This document shows positions 11,070 to 22,730 of a stretch of 64,000 nucleotides of DNA, one piece after another (the first letter of the stretch is position 1; each line of letters starts with the position of its first letter). The notes below the pieces were generated by a model that was given only the letters and a program-made list of their open reading frames with translations, searched no databases and was not told the DNA's origin. Both the position numbers and the translations under genes were made by a program. This DNA is from Tribonema minus (lineage: Eukaryota; Sar; Xanthophyceae; Tribonematales; Tribonemataceae): contig JAFCMP010000013.1 in the NCBI GenBank assembly GCA_017506865.1, positions 620,001-684,000 on the forward strand, written 5' to 3'.

Positions 11070-13032
11070 CGCGCGTGACGAGCGTCGGCGGCACGCGCGC
11101 AGCACGCAGCAGCAGCAGCGGCGGCAGCAGCAGCAGCAGCAGCGCTCATGCGTGACAAGTGTCGGCAGCTTATGCGCAGCACGCAGCAGCAGCAACAGCA
11201 GCAGCAGCGCTCATACGCAAGCGCCGCCGCCAGCGCGCGCCGCATGTGTTCCAGACGCAGATGTGAAGCGGCAGCGGCACGCGCGCACGCACAGAGCTGA
11301 GCGTTGTGCACACAGGCCACAGCACGCTGTCGCCCACCATCAGCGACGCATGCACACAGAGCGCGGCGGCGGCGCGCGGAGCGCTGATTTGGCGCTTGCA
11401 TTGCGGGCGCACACCGCCTGCGGAATCGCTAGCAGGGCTGGTTGGCTGTGCGCGCGCGTGTGATGGTCAGTCGCCGTTGTAGCGTGCCGCACGCCATGCG
11501 CGCATACGTACGTGCAAGCGCACGTGCGAAGAGCCTGGCCGCACCCCCATTGCGCAAGTCGCCGGATTGCGCGCAGGCTCATGTTGGTAGCGCTGTTCAA
11601 AATCTCCCCCCCCCCCCCCCCCCCCCCCCCCGCCCCCCTCCAGAAGTGGCTCCCGTCGCTCGGCGTTTTTTTCGCTAGAGGGAGGGGGAGGGGGGGGAGC
11701 GGGCATCCGGGGGCACAGAAGGTTTAGAGTTGTTGCCCCCCTCCCCATGAGTACCTCACATGAGCCAAAGCCCCATGTCATAGAGCACAGCCTGGGTCGG
11801 TCTCTGAAGGGGATGCATGTCTCCTTGCCGTTGGTTGTATCATAGAAGTAGCGAGGGACACAACAGCATGGCTGTGCGTTGCGTTCATCGGACTTCTGCC
11901 CCTGGGTCTTCCCGGCTTCCTCGTGATGACACAATTGACGCGGGCAATATTCGCCAGCCTCAGTGTCTCGAGTTCATCTTTGTGCAGCTGCAGTCTGGCA
12001 ATCGTGCATTGTTGATTTGCGGACGTGCAGCTTTGCTTTGGTTGTTTTGAAAGCTCGCATGTCGGCCATGCCACTCGTTTCAGCATTCATGGTGTATAGA
12101 CATGCTAGAAACATGACTGTGCATGCAGAAACAGAAGCAGAGCCAAGCTTGAGGCTTGATAAACCAGGTAGCGTGTACTTGACACAGCCTGTGCGAGCAT
12201 CTGATACTTCTATGCACATGTGGATACAGCACACAGAAGTATACTACAGTATGGGGCACACAGGACAAGTAAACCGTGCAAATCATGCATGCAGTACACA
12301 TGGCAGCTCCAGCAGTTGCACCTTACATCGCACTACATGAAGCACAAGTCACACTCATTGCAGCGATGCTCTCAATACTGTGTACCTCTGTTTTACAGCA
12401 AAAGCCTGCGCGCGCCTGTGAGACCTTGGCACTGTGTACTCACACATTGCGCTGCCCGGGGTAGGGCTAGGGCTGGGGTATGAAAACCACCTGGCCCGTG
12501 ATGCCGGCGATGACTGTAGAACTACCTTTGTGGCACCATAGTGGTTGTGAGGCAGCCGATGACTGCAGAAATGGGCGCGTGCACAGGCGGGGCAGGAGCG
12601 CTGCCTATGACGTGATGTGCCAATTGGGCATCGAACACCTTCGTGAAAAGTTTCTGCGCTCATGAGAGAACTCCGCTGGCTATACGCTTCTGCATATCAG
12701 CGGCCCATGCAGTGTAGGGCTATGCACACGGTGACTCGAAGGGGGGCTATGATGTGCCTGACAGCAAACCAAAACGGGCGGCCAACAAGTGCTAGTGTAC
12801 TGCAGCCGTCGCCCACCCTGCTTTGGTGCCAATGACTGCAGGCCCCTCCAGGGACATGGAGTCACGCGACTTTAGACACAAACGAGGTGAACCACGGCGG
12901 GCGTGTAGATGACAGTGTGCCCCAAGCGACAGGCTTGCAACTCCCACGCTGCCGCTGATGCCACGTGGCAGCGCCGGAGCACTGCTTCAGCCCCCCCCCC
13001 CCCCCCCCCCCCAATTCCTCAACCGCTGACGC
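11070..13032. other. intergenic region, no gene recognised
   Basis: Downstream of the START gene there are two diverged copies of a CAG/GCA-rich segment (about 11095-11220), then a C26 homopolymer at 11606-11631 followed by CCTCCAG at 11637-11643. By analogy with other C-tracts that could mark an acceptor, but only about a dozen codons follow before a stop and I could not join it to a gene. A second tract, C22, lies at 12991-13012. ORFs here show no recognisable protein features. Confidence 0.5.
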
Positions 13033-14657
13033 CTAGGGGTTCCTCAGCCCCTGCTGCAGGGCCTGCGCAAACTGCTGCAGCGCGGCGGCGATCGCCGTGA
13101 GCAGGTTTGAAGTCGCCTGCACGATCTGCGTCCAGTCGTGCTGAGCGCTGAAGTCCTCTTCACCTTGAACTTGAACTTGAGCGCCGGAGCAGCCCAGCCC
13201 CGCGCTGCTGCCGAGCGCGCCTAGGACGCAGCTGTAGAGCGCGCTGAAGGCGAGGTTGCCAACGTCGCACTGCGGGAACGTCCCGTCGATGAGGTCCTGA
13301 ATGTCGGCGCAAGAGACAGACTCCGACGTCTTGGTGACCTGCAGTGCGCGCGGGGGGCAGGGCATGCAGCGCGCGCATGTGCGTAAAGGTGACTATTTGT
13401 TTACTGTGAAGCGAGTGCTTTTCGCCACGCGAGGTTGCCGACGTTGCACTGCGGGAACGTGCCGTCGATCAGGTCCTGGATGTCTGCGCACGACACCGAC
13501 TCCGTCTTGGTGACCTGCGCGCGGGGGACGTGCGTAAATATGAGTCTCTAGTGAATGTGAAATTAGCGCTTGTCGCCACGCGACACTGCCATGTGCGCTG
13601 CTGTCTTTCTTTGACACCGACTCCGCTTTGGTGGCCTGCGCGCAGGGTTTTGAGGTCAGCGGGAGCGTGCGCAAAGATGAAACAGGTGCTTGACGCCACG
13701 CGACAACGCCGACTCCGTCTTCATGACCTGCGCGCAGGGGAAAAGGGCATCGCGCGCGCATGCATGTGCGTAAACACGAGTCTTTATCAAATGTGAAGTG
13801 AGCGCTTTTTGCCACGCGGCACTGGTGCGTGAGCTGCTGTGTTTCTTCGCGGCAGTGTGAAGCAGGGTGACGGCGGCAGGTGCGACACGGACTGCGCCTT
13901 GGTGACCTGCACGCAGGGAACACAGCGCATGCTCAGTTGACCTCATGACATGTGCATGTATTCCTTCCAGGGCTGCCTGCAGCATTCTGAGTACGGGTAT
14001 TGAGGTGAATATTTCTGTCGATGGCCGCTTCGGGGACACGGTTGTGCTGACACGATGAGCAATTTGTGGTGGGAGGAAATTGTTTTTGCGAGAGTGCTGC
14101 AAGCTATGCGGTTGCAAGCTGTTCTACTCTTGGACCTTGTCTCATCACATGTGACGTTTCGCGACCTCTAAACTGGCGCCTTTTGATAATCAGCAAGGCT
14201 GTCGTCGATCAGCAAGTCATACACATGTGCTCCAAATCCCGTTTCGCTCTTGATGACATCGCCGCTCTCTGAACCATCCCACAGTCTCGCACCAGGGGCA
14301 CAAACGTTCTGCGAGGAGTGATTCAGCAGCGCAGTGACCTAACAGTGCACATCACCGACCGACAGAGTCACACGAGCGACTCAGAACATGAGCACATGCC
14401 TGCGGTTCGCCCAGGCTGGCGAGGCAGTTTCCGCACTGTGTATCCTCCCTGCAAAGGGCCACCTCGTCCCCACACCGACTCTCGAGCCCTGTCGCCGGCG
14501 GCGACTGCTGCTGCTGTTGAGACCCCGGTGCCTGCTGCCGCTCCTGCAGCGTACGCTGTTCATCGCCGAATGCCGCACCGCGCAGGCCGTTGCAATTGGC
14601 GACGGCAACAAGGACACCGAGGACCAGCGTGCGAGCGATCATTGCTGCTGACACCAT
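13033..14657 (-). CDS. small secreted Cys-containing protein, paralog A
   Basis: Two exons on the minus strand: 14657-14400 (86 codons) and 13338-13033 (101 codons plus TAG), giving 187 aa. The N terminus is a clear signal peptide (MVSAAMIARTLVLGVLVAVA), followed by a Gln-rich linker and four close Cys (RCGDEVALC, then QCGNCL). Exon 2 continues with SCADIQDLIDGTFPQCDV, an Ala/Gly-rich stretch with two Cys, and an amphipathic Gln/Ala/Leu tail. The join uses a GC donor (CAG|GCATGT) and keeps phase. It aligns along most of its length with the gene at 17637-19692: C-x6-C, C-x2-C, FPQCD, and ALxxCxxxAxGxxAGxxC all match. I do not recognise the family; an extracellular or secretory-pathway protein is inferred. 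Confidence 0.72.
13428..13925 (-). repeat. acceptor-edge copies of paralog A exon 2
   Basis: Reading on the minus strand, the intron holds about four versions of the exon 2 start (GTCACCAAGAC and following). The copy at about 13434-13520 reproduces roughly 85 bases, including SCADIQDLIDGTFPQC, with a Thr-Glu-Ser variant at the start. Others near 13620-13640, 13710-13735 and 13890-13915 keep only the GCAG|GTCACCAAG edge. All lie upstream of the real acceptor in transcript order. Confidence 0.87.
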
Positions 14658-17636
14658 CGTCGCGATTACGTGCTGGCACGTGATCTACTAGTAAGCATCG
14701 TCGCCACGGCTTCGGTGAAAAAAACGAATCCCTGTGGTGACTCGCCTCCCGGCGGCAGTTAATTTTTTTTTTTTGTGCGCAGCGAAGCACTTCAAACACG
14801 CAAAGAAGCTTTGTACGCCTGGGCAATCAGCGCCCGAGGCTGCTGCGTTGGATGACCGCGTGTTTCTCGGCTGGCGGTTACGTATTGAAACCGGTGGCGC
14901 TAGGATGTGCTCATCTGCTTATCTTCCTGAATTTCCTGTGCGACGCCGGAGCAAAGCAAGCGTGCTTGTGGAAAATGGCCACAAACGTAGGGTGAAGGTG
15001 GCAGGTCATAGGGTGAAGGTCACAGCACTGCTGTGAGGTGAACCACCAGCGCTGCTTGATGGTTTCAATGAATTTACTGTTGCATGCCACTGACTGACAC
15101 GGTTGATGACTTGGTGCACTATTGTGGCAGCACCCACATTTGTTTGCTTGCCAGCAAACAAAATCCTCCGATGTCCTTTTTGCCGCCTGAGCCTCGTTGC
15201 GCCCTTCCGCCCCAGATTCGCCTGTAACGGCTCTTTGCCATGTCATGTCGTCACTCCTCTCTCTGCACTCACAGATGACCAGGCCAGGAAGAGCGGCAGC
15301 TAGCAAGCGTATTGCTGAGGGTCTGGTGGCTGACACAGGCTGCCGCATCGGTAGCGAGGTAACCAGCCTGAGCACTAGCAGCAAAAGCAGAGAGCCTCAG
15401 TACTACCTAGTAGTTCTTGCGCTAGAGCAGCGAAGCCTAGAGACAAGAGCTTAAGAGAGCACTGCGAGAAGAACGGCAGGCAACCACGGTCACCTCCAGG
15501 GCACCTTCCCTGGCGGCGGCCGTGGTGTGTTCGACGTCGTGCACTGCGAGCTGAGGTCTGTGAAGCCCACGGCGCTGCAATCATCAGCTTACCGTGTCTG
15601 ATGCGCTGCAGCAATACTATCTGCTAACGGCATATCACTGAGGCGCTTGCACCAGAAGCAGCCTGGTCTGCGGGGAGACCGTTATAGGTGTGAAGTGGTT
15701 AGGCATACGTAGCTACATATACAGTAGCTTTATACAGTAGCTGTAGGGTAGGGTAGGTTACAAAGGTGAAGTTGAAGGCATACGTAGCTGTACATGTACA
15801 GTAGCTGTAGGCTAGTGTGTAGTGTAGGTCCCCCGCTATGGTCTCGACCTTGCCGCGGTGCGGGGGCTTGGTGGTGAGCCTTGGGCAAGCTCGCTGCTGT
15901 ACTAAGAGAGACCCAGGTAGGTGCATGCATGGCCCTGGGAACTTCATGGAGCGTTTGAGCAACACCTGGAGGTGGGATTACCTCGATGGACAACTGCTGG
16001 TGAGTGCGATGACAATCTTACTATAGTAATAAAAGTACATGTTTGACCTCAGTGCAAGATGCAACATCCTGTGTTTGCCACCTTTTCAGTGCTATTTCCT
16101 GACGCTGTGTTGTCGACAAGCGCCTTGCATTCATTCATGATCGGTGGCCCTGATCGAACCTGTTGCATCAGCACTGAAGTTTCTGTTGATGCACTGTCAT
16201 CTCGCGTGTACCTGCACGTCATCATTGGTTGTTGATCATCATCATCATGAATTCGTGCGCCATGACAGCAGTCACACCACGTGGCATGTTACGCAAGCAC
16301 TGATGCCCTTTTGTGCATGCATTTTTTCCTCACGTCACGCACAGGTGGCAGGAGCACCATTTTTCACAACCCTGCAATGGCTGCATTCAAGCACGTGTCG
16401 TACGACATGTGAAAACCTTCAGCAGCACAAGCAGGAGCACTAGCACTAGCCGCTGCCGGCTGCACTGGCGCTACAGTGGCAGCCAGTTGCTGTCTTGCTG
16501 CTGGAAGCAAGAGTCATAGCATATGCATATACACTTCCTGATCGGATCTGCATACTGGAGATTCTTGACACGTTATGCGTTTGTCCTGGCGGAATACATG
16601 GTCAGCACATCCTGGAGTTCCATTAGGTTTTGTGATTGTGTTCACAGCTACATTCAGAAGCTACTGACTCGCATTCAATGCCCCCCTTCAGTTCAATTCA
16701 GTTGCAGTTGTGCATGCTCAACGTGCTGTGCTGTTGCAGCTTCTGACGCCAACAACCCAAACAGGCGCCAAAAATGCAAATCTAGTGCGAGACCGAAGCT
16801 CATTGGTGACTCGCGCAGCTGCTGCTGTCTTCAGCCATTCGTTGATTAAGGTGCATCTACGCAAGTGCGTACACGCATGAAATCATGAGCTTGCATTCAG
16901 GTATTTGTCCTGCATGCGCATCTGGGCACTGACATCGCTACAGTACGTGGTAATGACAAGTTCTGTGTGTGAGCATCAGCTCTGGTGCGAGGCCACTGGC
17001 TCACATGACAACATATTGAACCAGCCAGACAAATGAAGGGCCTGGAGATTCACAGATGCTTAACGGCAAGACACGCAGAACACAAAGCAAACACAAGGCC
17101 AGATGTGTTCAATGTATGTATTGAACATCACACCAGTTGCTAGTCGTGAACAAGGTCTGCACGTTACTAGATGGAAAGTGCGTCGTGATGAAGGGTACTT
17201 CGAAGTATCTTTTGTGCCTGGATGTGCGCTGAGGGTGCAAGGATGTTGGACTGTACATCACTGCCAGCTTCGGACAGCTTCAATGTGGTGCAGCTTGTGC
17301 TGTGTGCACGTTTCTCGTCTGCAAGCAACTGCATCATGATCGCCTGCTCTCGGCCTTCGCTACCAGTGCAGTGCTGTGATACCGCAACCATAATGTCATG
17401 CGTGCAAGGCCGACCGCCTGCCGTTACTGTTGGCCTCTCGCCGCTGCGCCATATTGCGTTGTGATGCTGCCGAAGCTGCCCTTTGTGTTGCGGCGCCCTA
17501 TGAAAACCCGGTGTCACAACCTATATGCCATCTGTGCTACACTACGTACGCGCCAAACACTGCAACCTTGTACAGAAGCCTCAGCGTATGTCAGCGTATG
17601 TGTGTGTACATATGCCGCAGTTGCTTGCCCAGTGGC
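14658..17636. other. intergenic region, no gene recognised
   Basis: Several ORFs of 60-110 codons on both strands, none with convincing domain, signal or splice structure. A short stretch at 15275-15355 (CAG|ATG...GAG|GTAACC) could be an isolated exon, but nothing joins to it. Duplicated GTAGCTGTACATGTACAGTA-like segments occur at about 15705-15815. Confidence 0.4.
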
Positions 17637-19692
17637 TCACTTGCCCCCTTCCTGCTCCACCGGCACCAGCCCATACACCCTCTTCTTCAGGCTCTTGATG
17701 ATCTTGGCGATTTTGTTCTTGCCCTTCGTCTTCGCCTCGCCCGCTGCATTCTTAGCCTCCTCTGCTGCGCGCTTGTCACCTGCAGCTGCGCCCCCCACGG
17801 CAGCTTCAACTTTGCCCTTGGCGGTTTCGGCGGTTTCAGCGGGGGTGCGCGCTGCCGCCAGCCAGCGGCTGGTGCTGCCACAGTTGAAGCCCGCAGCGCC
17901 GCCGATCGCGGTCACTGCGCAGTCATTGAGAGCCTGCCGGGGATTCAAGGTGTTGATGTCATGTCGTCAAGTAGGGTTAGGGTTAGGGTTAGGGTTAGAA
18001 TACCTCAGTCTGCGTCGTGCGTATGGAAGCCAGGGCAGTTGAGCGGTTGCATCGCGTACTGAAAGCTGACGTCGGTCCACGCACATCAACAAACACAAAA
18101 TTGAAACTCAAGTCACAATTGCAACCACGTGCTACTGCCAACCGGCAGAGGCGGTTCGTGACAGAGGCACAAGCGCCGCTGTCCATGCGCACACACCAGG
18201 ACTTGCAGATTCAGCTTCATGTAAACGAAATGGATCAAGTGCCATACATCACAAGCGCACCTCATCACGTACGCAGATCAGCATACTGTTTACAGTAACT
18301 GCGGACGAAGCTTGTGAAAACGTGGTAGTCTGATCGGTGACTACAGTGTGAACACATGGCACCTGGTTGGTCACTGCAGTTGAGGTTGAGCGAAGAGTGT
18401 CACACCGCCCCTAGCCCCACCACAAGGCCAGGTGCAGAGGCTGTTTGTTATGACGTGTGCTGTGGTGCACAACTCTCGTCCCATACTAGCACATGCATGT
18501 AAACGCGCTGCAGTGACAAAGGTGACTTGACCACAAATATTATAATGCACTACACCTTGAATTGAGGGCGCTGCTAAGCTTTACTGGCATGACTCACTCT
18601 GTCGACTCAAAGCCGTTCGTGCGAATGATCGTATGTTCGGTGAGGCGAACCCCGCTGCAACGCACGCATTCTACCACCATAAAAGGTGACGTTTTAACCA
18701 CTTAAACGGAAAAGAGAAAATTGATAATTTTTTTTTAAAGGATTATTAAAAAATTTGTCCCTAACTACGTGTAATTCCATAGCACCATGGAGAATGCTCT
18801 CGCAACCGCAAGACACGATGATGGCTGCGCATCGCGCTGACCTTAAATACCCACAGCAGCCGTGCCTTCACCTTAACAATGGGATCAGCGAGGTCGCACT
18901 GCGGGAAGGCGGCTCGCAGAGCGCGCTGTACGCCGTCGCACGTGAAGTCGCCTGGGAGCGTCAACTGCAGTGGACGAAACAAGCATCCCACATTCAGATG
19001 ATGAGGATGGGCACAATACCATAGGCAGCTGCGGAGAGAGATCATCGAGCGGCATGATCAGCAACAGCAGTCGCTGCACCGTGCCTGCCCTTGCGTGTGT
19101 GCAGCATTTGCCAATAGAGGCTAGCGAGGAACGCAGCGCAGCAACAGCCGCAGTCTGTGTGTGTGAGATGGCCTGGCCAGAGAGCAGAGCAGCGATTCTC
19201 CGGTATACCATGGCCATGGTAGTAAAGCACTGTCCATATACGGCACAAAATACTTGTGACCTAGATGCGAGCCGTCGAGCACAAAAGCAATAAGCAGCAT
19301 GGGCTTCAGCTGTGCACTCATACAGTTTAGAAAAGAAATCGAATGAAACTATATGCCAGCAAAAAACGGGCGGTCTGCAAGCCTGGGCGGCTTTTGACTG
19401 CACCCACTCTTCTGTCTGCTGCGCATGCTGCCAATGCACATTATCCTTACACAGCGCACGTCGCGCAGGTGTAATTATTATTATACCCGTGTTCATTGCG
19501 TACCTCGTGCCCGCTTTCGATGCAGATCAAGCACTCGTCGCTGTCATGGCAAGCGATGACTTGCTCCGCACAGCCATTGCTGACTGCCACGAGGAGATCC
19601 TCCTGCAGCCAATGCCTGCTACCATCGCTGCGTCCGCCAGATGCAGTCGCCGTCGCCAACACCAGCACGAGTCCCACTGCAAGCCACGCCAT
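17637..19692 (-). CDS. small secreted Cys-containing protein, paralog B with basic tail
   Basis: Three exons on the minus strand: 19692-19504 (63 codons), 18964-18872 (31 codons), 17933-17637 (98 codons plus stop), all phase 0, giving 192 aa. The signal peptide is MAWLAVGLVLVLATATASGG. Then follow GCAEQVIACHDSDECLICIE, FTCDGVQRALRAAFPQCDL and ALNDCAVTAIGGAAGFNC, which align with paralog A in the same order. The last intron falls where paralog A has none, so splicing exactly restores the paralog alignment; this is strong support for the gene model. The C terminus differs: about 70 residues rich in Ala, Lys and Glu (amphipathic-helix-like, LEA-like composition) ending VYGLVPVEQEGGK. Function is unknown; secretion is inferred. 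Confidence 0.75.
17972..17998 (+). repeat. interstitial (TTAGGG)n array
   Basis: Four to five TTAGGG units located about 40 bases upstream (in transcript order) of the final acceptor of secreted paralog B. Confidence 0.9.
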
Positions 19693-22600
19693 GATTCAGG
19701 CGTAGAGTATGGTAGCCCCCCCATGCCTGCCGCTGTACCACTCTGAGCCCTACGGCGGCGACTCATCTGTTCGTTGAGAACATTACAAGCTCGCATCTGG
19801 GAATCCATCTTCAACTTGAAGTATATCTTCCATAATAGGTCAGTTGGCAGCGGTCGCGGTGGCGATGTGTGGGGATGCGAGTGTGTGGGGACGTGAGGGA
19901 ACATGTCAGTCTACTAAGGCAACCTTGCAGGCTAGGCGGTCTCCATCTGTGTGTTAGCACGCACAGATGCAACATTTTGAAGTCCTCGTACCGTCCAGAG
20001 AGTGAGCGCGAGCGCACTGCCAGGAGGCTCGCAGTGTGGGGACGTAATTGGCGTCAGGAACACCATGTGCGGAGACATGAGGGGACGCAGGTGTGTCCAT
20101 TCAGGAAGCCTTACCGGCCAGGCCAACAACTTAAGAGTGACTGTCCTCGTAGTACCTTGAGGGAGTGGCGCATTTAAGCTCCCTGAGCTTGGAGTCGTCT
20201 GACAGCCACGCACATGCAGCAGCATCAATCTATCGCAAGGCTTAGTCTTGAAGTTTATTTTAATTGCCAAACTGATTGATTTGGAACTTCTTTCAACAGT
20301 CATGGAGACAGACTGTCAGTGAGTCTGACTCAGAGAGTTCCAGCAGTCACTGAGTGCTGGGCCAGTGGGCCAGGCCTGTATGACACTCAGACTAACAGAC
20401 CACAGTGTCACTCACGGTGACTGTGGGTAGTATCACGGTGATCATGACGATCGTGACGGCGTGCGACAAACTTCAAGTCATTGAACTTTGAATGACTCGG
20501 CGATCATTGACAATGTCATTCAATTTTTCAAGGTAAATTCAGAAATCACTTACTAGTAGTCTAGCAGATACAGAATCTCCTGCTGCTGCAGCAGACACCG
20601 TCAGTCACTGTGCCACTCAGTGACTTACTGTGTCACAGTGCCACTCAGTGACAGCCGCTGCGGCAGCTGCAGCAGCCTGAGCAGCTGGCACGCTGTGGCG
20701 TGAGGCCAGCCTGACTCGGAGGTAGCTCCTGGACCAACTTCAAGTTGAAGGCCAGGCCCTGAAGATTCTGAAATGAACGTCTCATTCACCACCTTCAACG
20801 TCGTGCCGCAACTTGCAGTTGAGAATTAATTGTAGTGCACTCAGTGCGCAGTATGATATTGTTATAATGCATTCAATTTGGGCCAGGCACTCACTGACAG
20901 TCACTGACTGTCAGACCCAGTGACTGCGGCAGGCTCAGGCTGCTGCAGCCGCTGCGGCCGCTGCGGCAGCAGCAGCAGCTGTCCTCCGAGTCAGCCTGAG
21001 GCTGGTCCAGGCTCTGATTCATTGGCAGCCTCAGGCAGCGGTCCATGGCTGAGTTCAATCCTTCAACTTGAAGTCTTGGACTTACTAATAGTCTAGTACT
21101 AGGCTACTAGTAAACTTTGAAGGCGCCACTCAGACTGGCATTTGCAATTTTGACAATCTGGCAGCCTGAGGGCCGTATGCACTAGCAGCTGCGCCTCTCC
21201 GACTGTGACAGTGCGTCAACCGCAGCACTACACTCATCTGGCAGTAAGGTATACTTATGTATTATAATACTATCTCAGTCTGTCCGACAGACTGAGCAAC
21301 TCACTCAGGCTGTTGCGACGGTCACCGTAGGTTCAACTTGAAGTTCCAGTGGCTGAAATCACGCCGCGCCGCGGCCCGGGACAGCCAGCCTGAGGGTGAA
21401 AGTGATATTGTAACTTATCGAATACTAATGGTAATATTATATACTATGTCAGTAATTGACCATGATCCTGACATCATGATGATCTGATTTACTCTGATAG
21501 TCACTGTCACGAACACTAAATGTTATGTTTTGATGGCACATGTGGTGCAGCGGACACTTCAGAATCAGATTCTGTCAGTCTGAATCAATAGAATTGATGG
21601 CTGTAACAGTTACAGTATAATTAATTGTATATTGTGTGCTCCGAGTTGGTGTAACTGTTACAGTGGTCGATGCAACGCATCTTGGTACCTCAGGCTGTAC
21701 AACACTAAATCTTTTTGAAATTAAAATCTAATGTTACAACGACACAAAATTCAATGTTCGTAGTGTGTGACACTGGCCTGCAGGTAAGTTAAACGAGATG
21801 ACGTTGTGTTGCACGAATAATGTTCGTTTAGGCCCTAGGTACTGCAGAATCTGATGCAGATGCAGATGCAGATGGCATACTAATTGCGATGCATCGACAA
21901 CAGTAATGTTGCAGTAACAGTTACACCTTTGGATCTGATTCACTCTTTCTTTTTTAAATTAAAAAAAAAGAGTGCTACATGCTATTAGGACTAAACATAC
22001 TGTATGTTCTGCATTAAATTTTACTCGAAACCCCTCGCCTTACGTTGCAGGCGATTTCCTTCCATCATCATCGACGATTCAGAGAAAATAGCGGCCCATG
22101 AACGTCACAAGCTGTTCGCAGTTATTGTAATTAGTTCGTTGATCATAATCATAATGTCACAGGCTGCATCAAGGAGGTGATACACGGCGTCGCGCGAATG
22201 TTTACCAATGCTTACCATGCGAAACCTCCTTTACGCTTGTACATCATGTCCAGGCCGCAGCAGCCACCACTGCATAGTCGTGTGATAATATCGTGTGATT
22301 ATATCGAGCTTGATTCTGTATCACCGCCGATAGAGAACATCCATCAATCAATCACCTGGCTGGTGGAATCACTTTTTTCAAAGGAGAAGGCACCTCACCC
22401 ATGAAATAATCAAGCTGTGCAATCCTATACCGCATCATGGTCATCATGATGGTCAAGGTTAGCTTGCAGCATTATGCGCCGTCACTACTCGCGGGTATAG
22501 ATTGCTGAAAAAGTTGAGCAAGAGTTGAGCCGGAGCAGATAAAGCGAGCAACATCATCATGATGACGAATACGGAACGACATTTTACTAACAGTTCACGT

Positions 22601-22730
22601 AAAAAGGCCGTGATCCAGGTGTGCTGGGTTGCATATTTGCATCAACCAAACCACAATCACTCCCCCACAGTTGGCTCTCACAGTCCTCGCAGTTGGCTCT
22701 CACAGTCCTCGAACTGCCAAGACTGTCGAC
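19693..22730. other. palindrome-rich, AT-richer intergenic region
   Basis: No gene is recognised between the divergent starts at 19692 (minus) and 22731 (plus). From about 20300 the text is dense in short dyads: CAGTGACT/AGTCACTG blocks, CTGCTGCAGCAG, GTAACAGTTAC, TGTAACTGTTACA, ATCATGAT and TCAACTTGAAGTT-type motifs. Almost no long ORFs occur from 20300 to 22100. The exon-edge copies typical of the rest of the window are absent. Promoters for both neighbours should lie here, but none is evident. Confidence 0.6.
21274..21296. repeat. perfect inverted repeat, 11-base arms
   Basis: CTCAGTCTGTC, one base, then GACAGACTGAG: perfect complementarity with a 1-base centre. One of many dyads in this intergenic region. 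Confidence 0.9.

Noticed and set aside
11606..11700. Last exon after the C26 tract (reading KWLPSLGVFFAR then stop)
   Set aside because: No upstream exon with matching phase could be identified, and the START gene already has a phase-consistent end at 11069.
17430..18062. 210-codon plus-strand ORF opposite secreted paralog B
   Set aside because: It is antisense to the verified third exon of the minus-strand gene and runs through a telomeric repeat.
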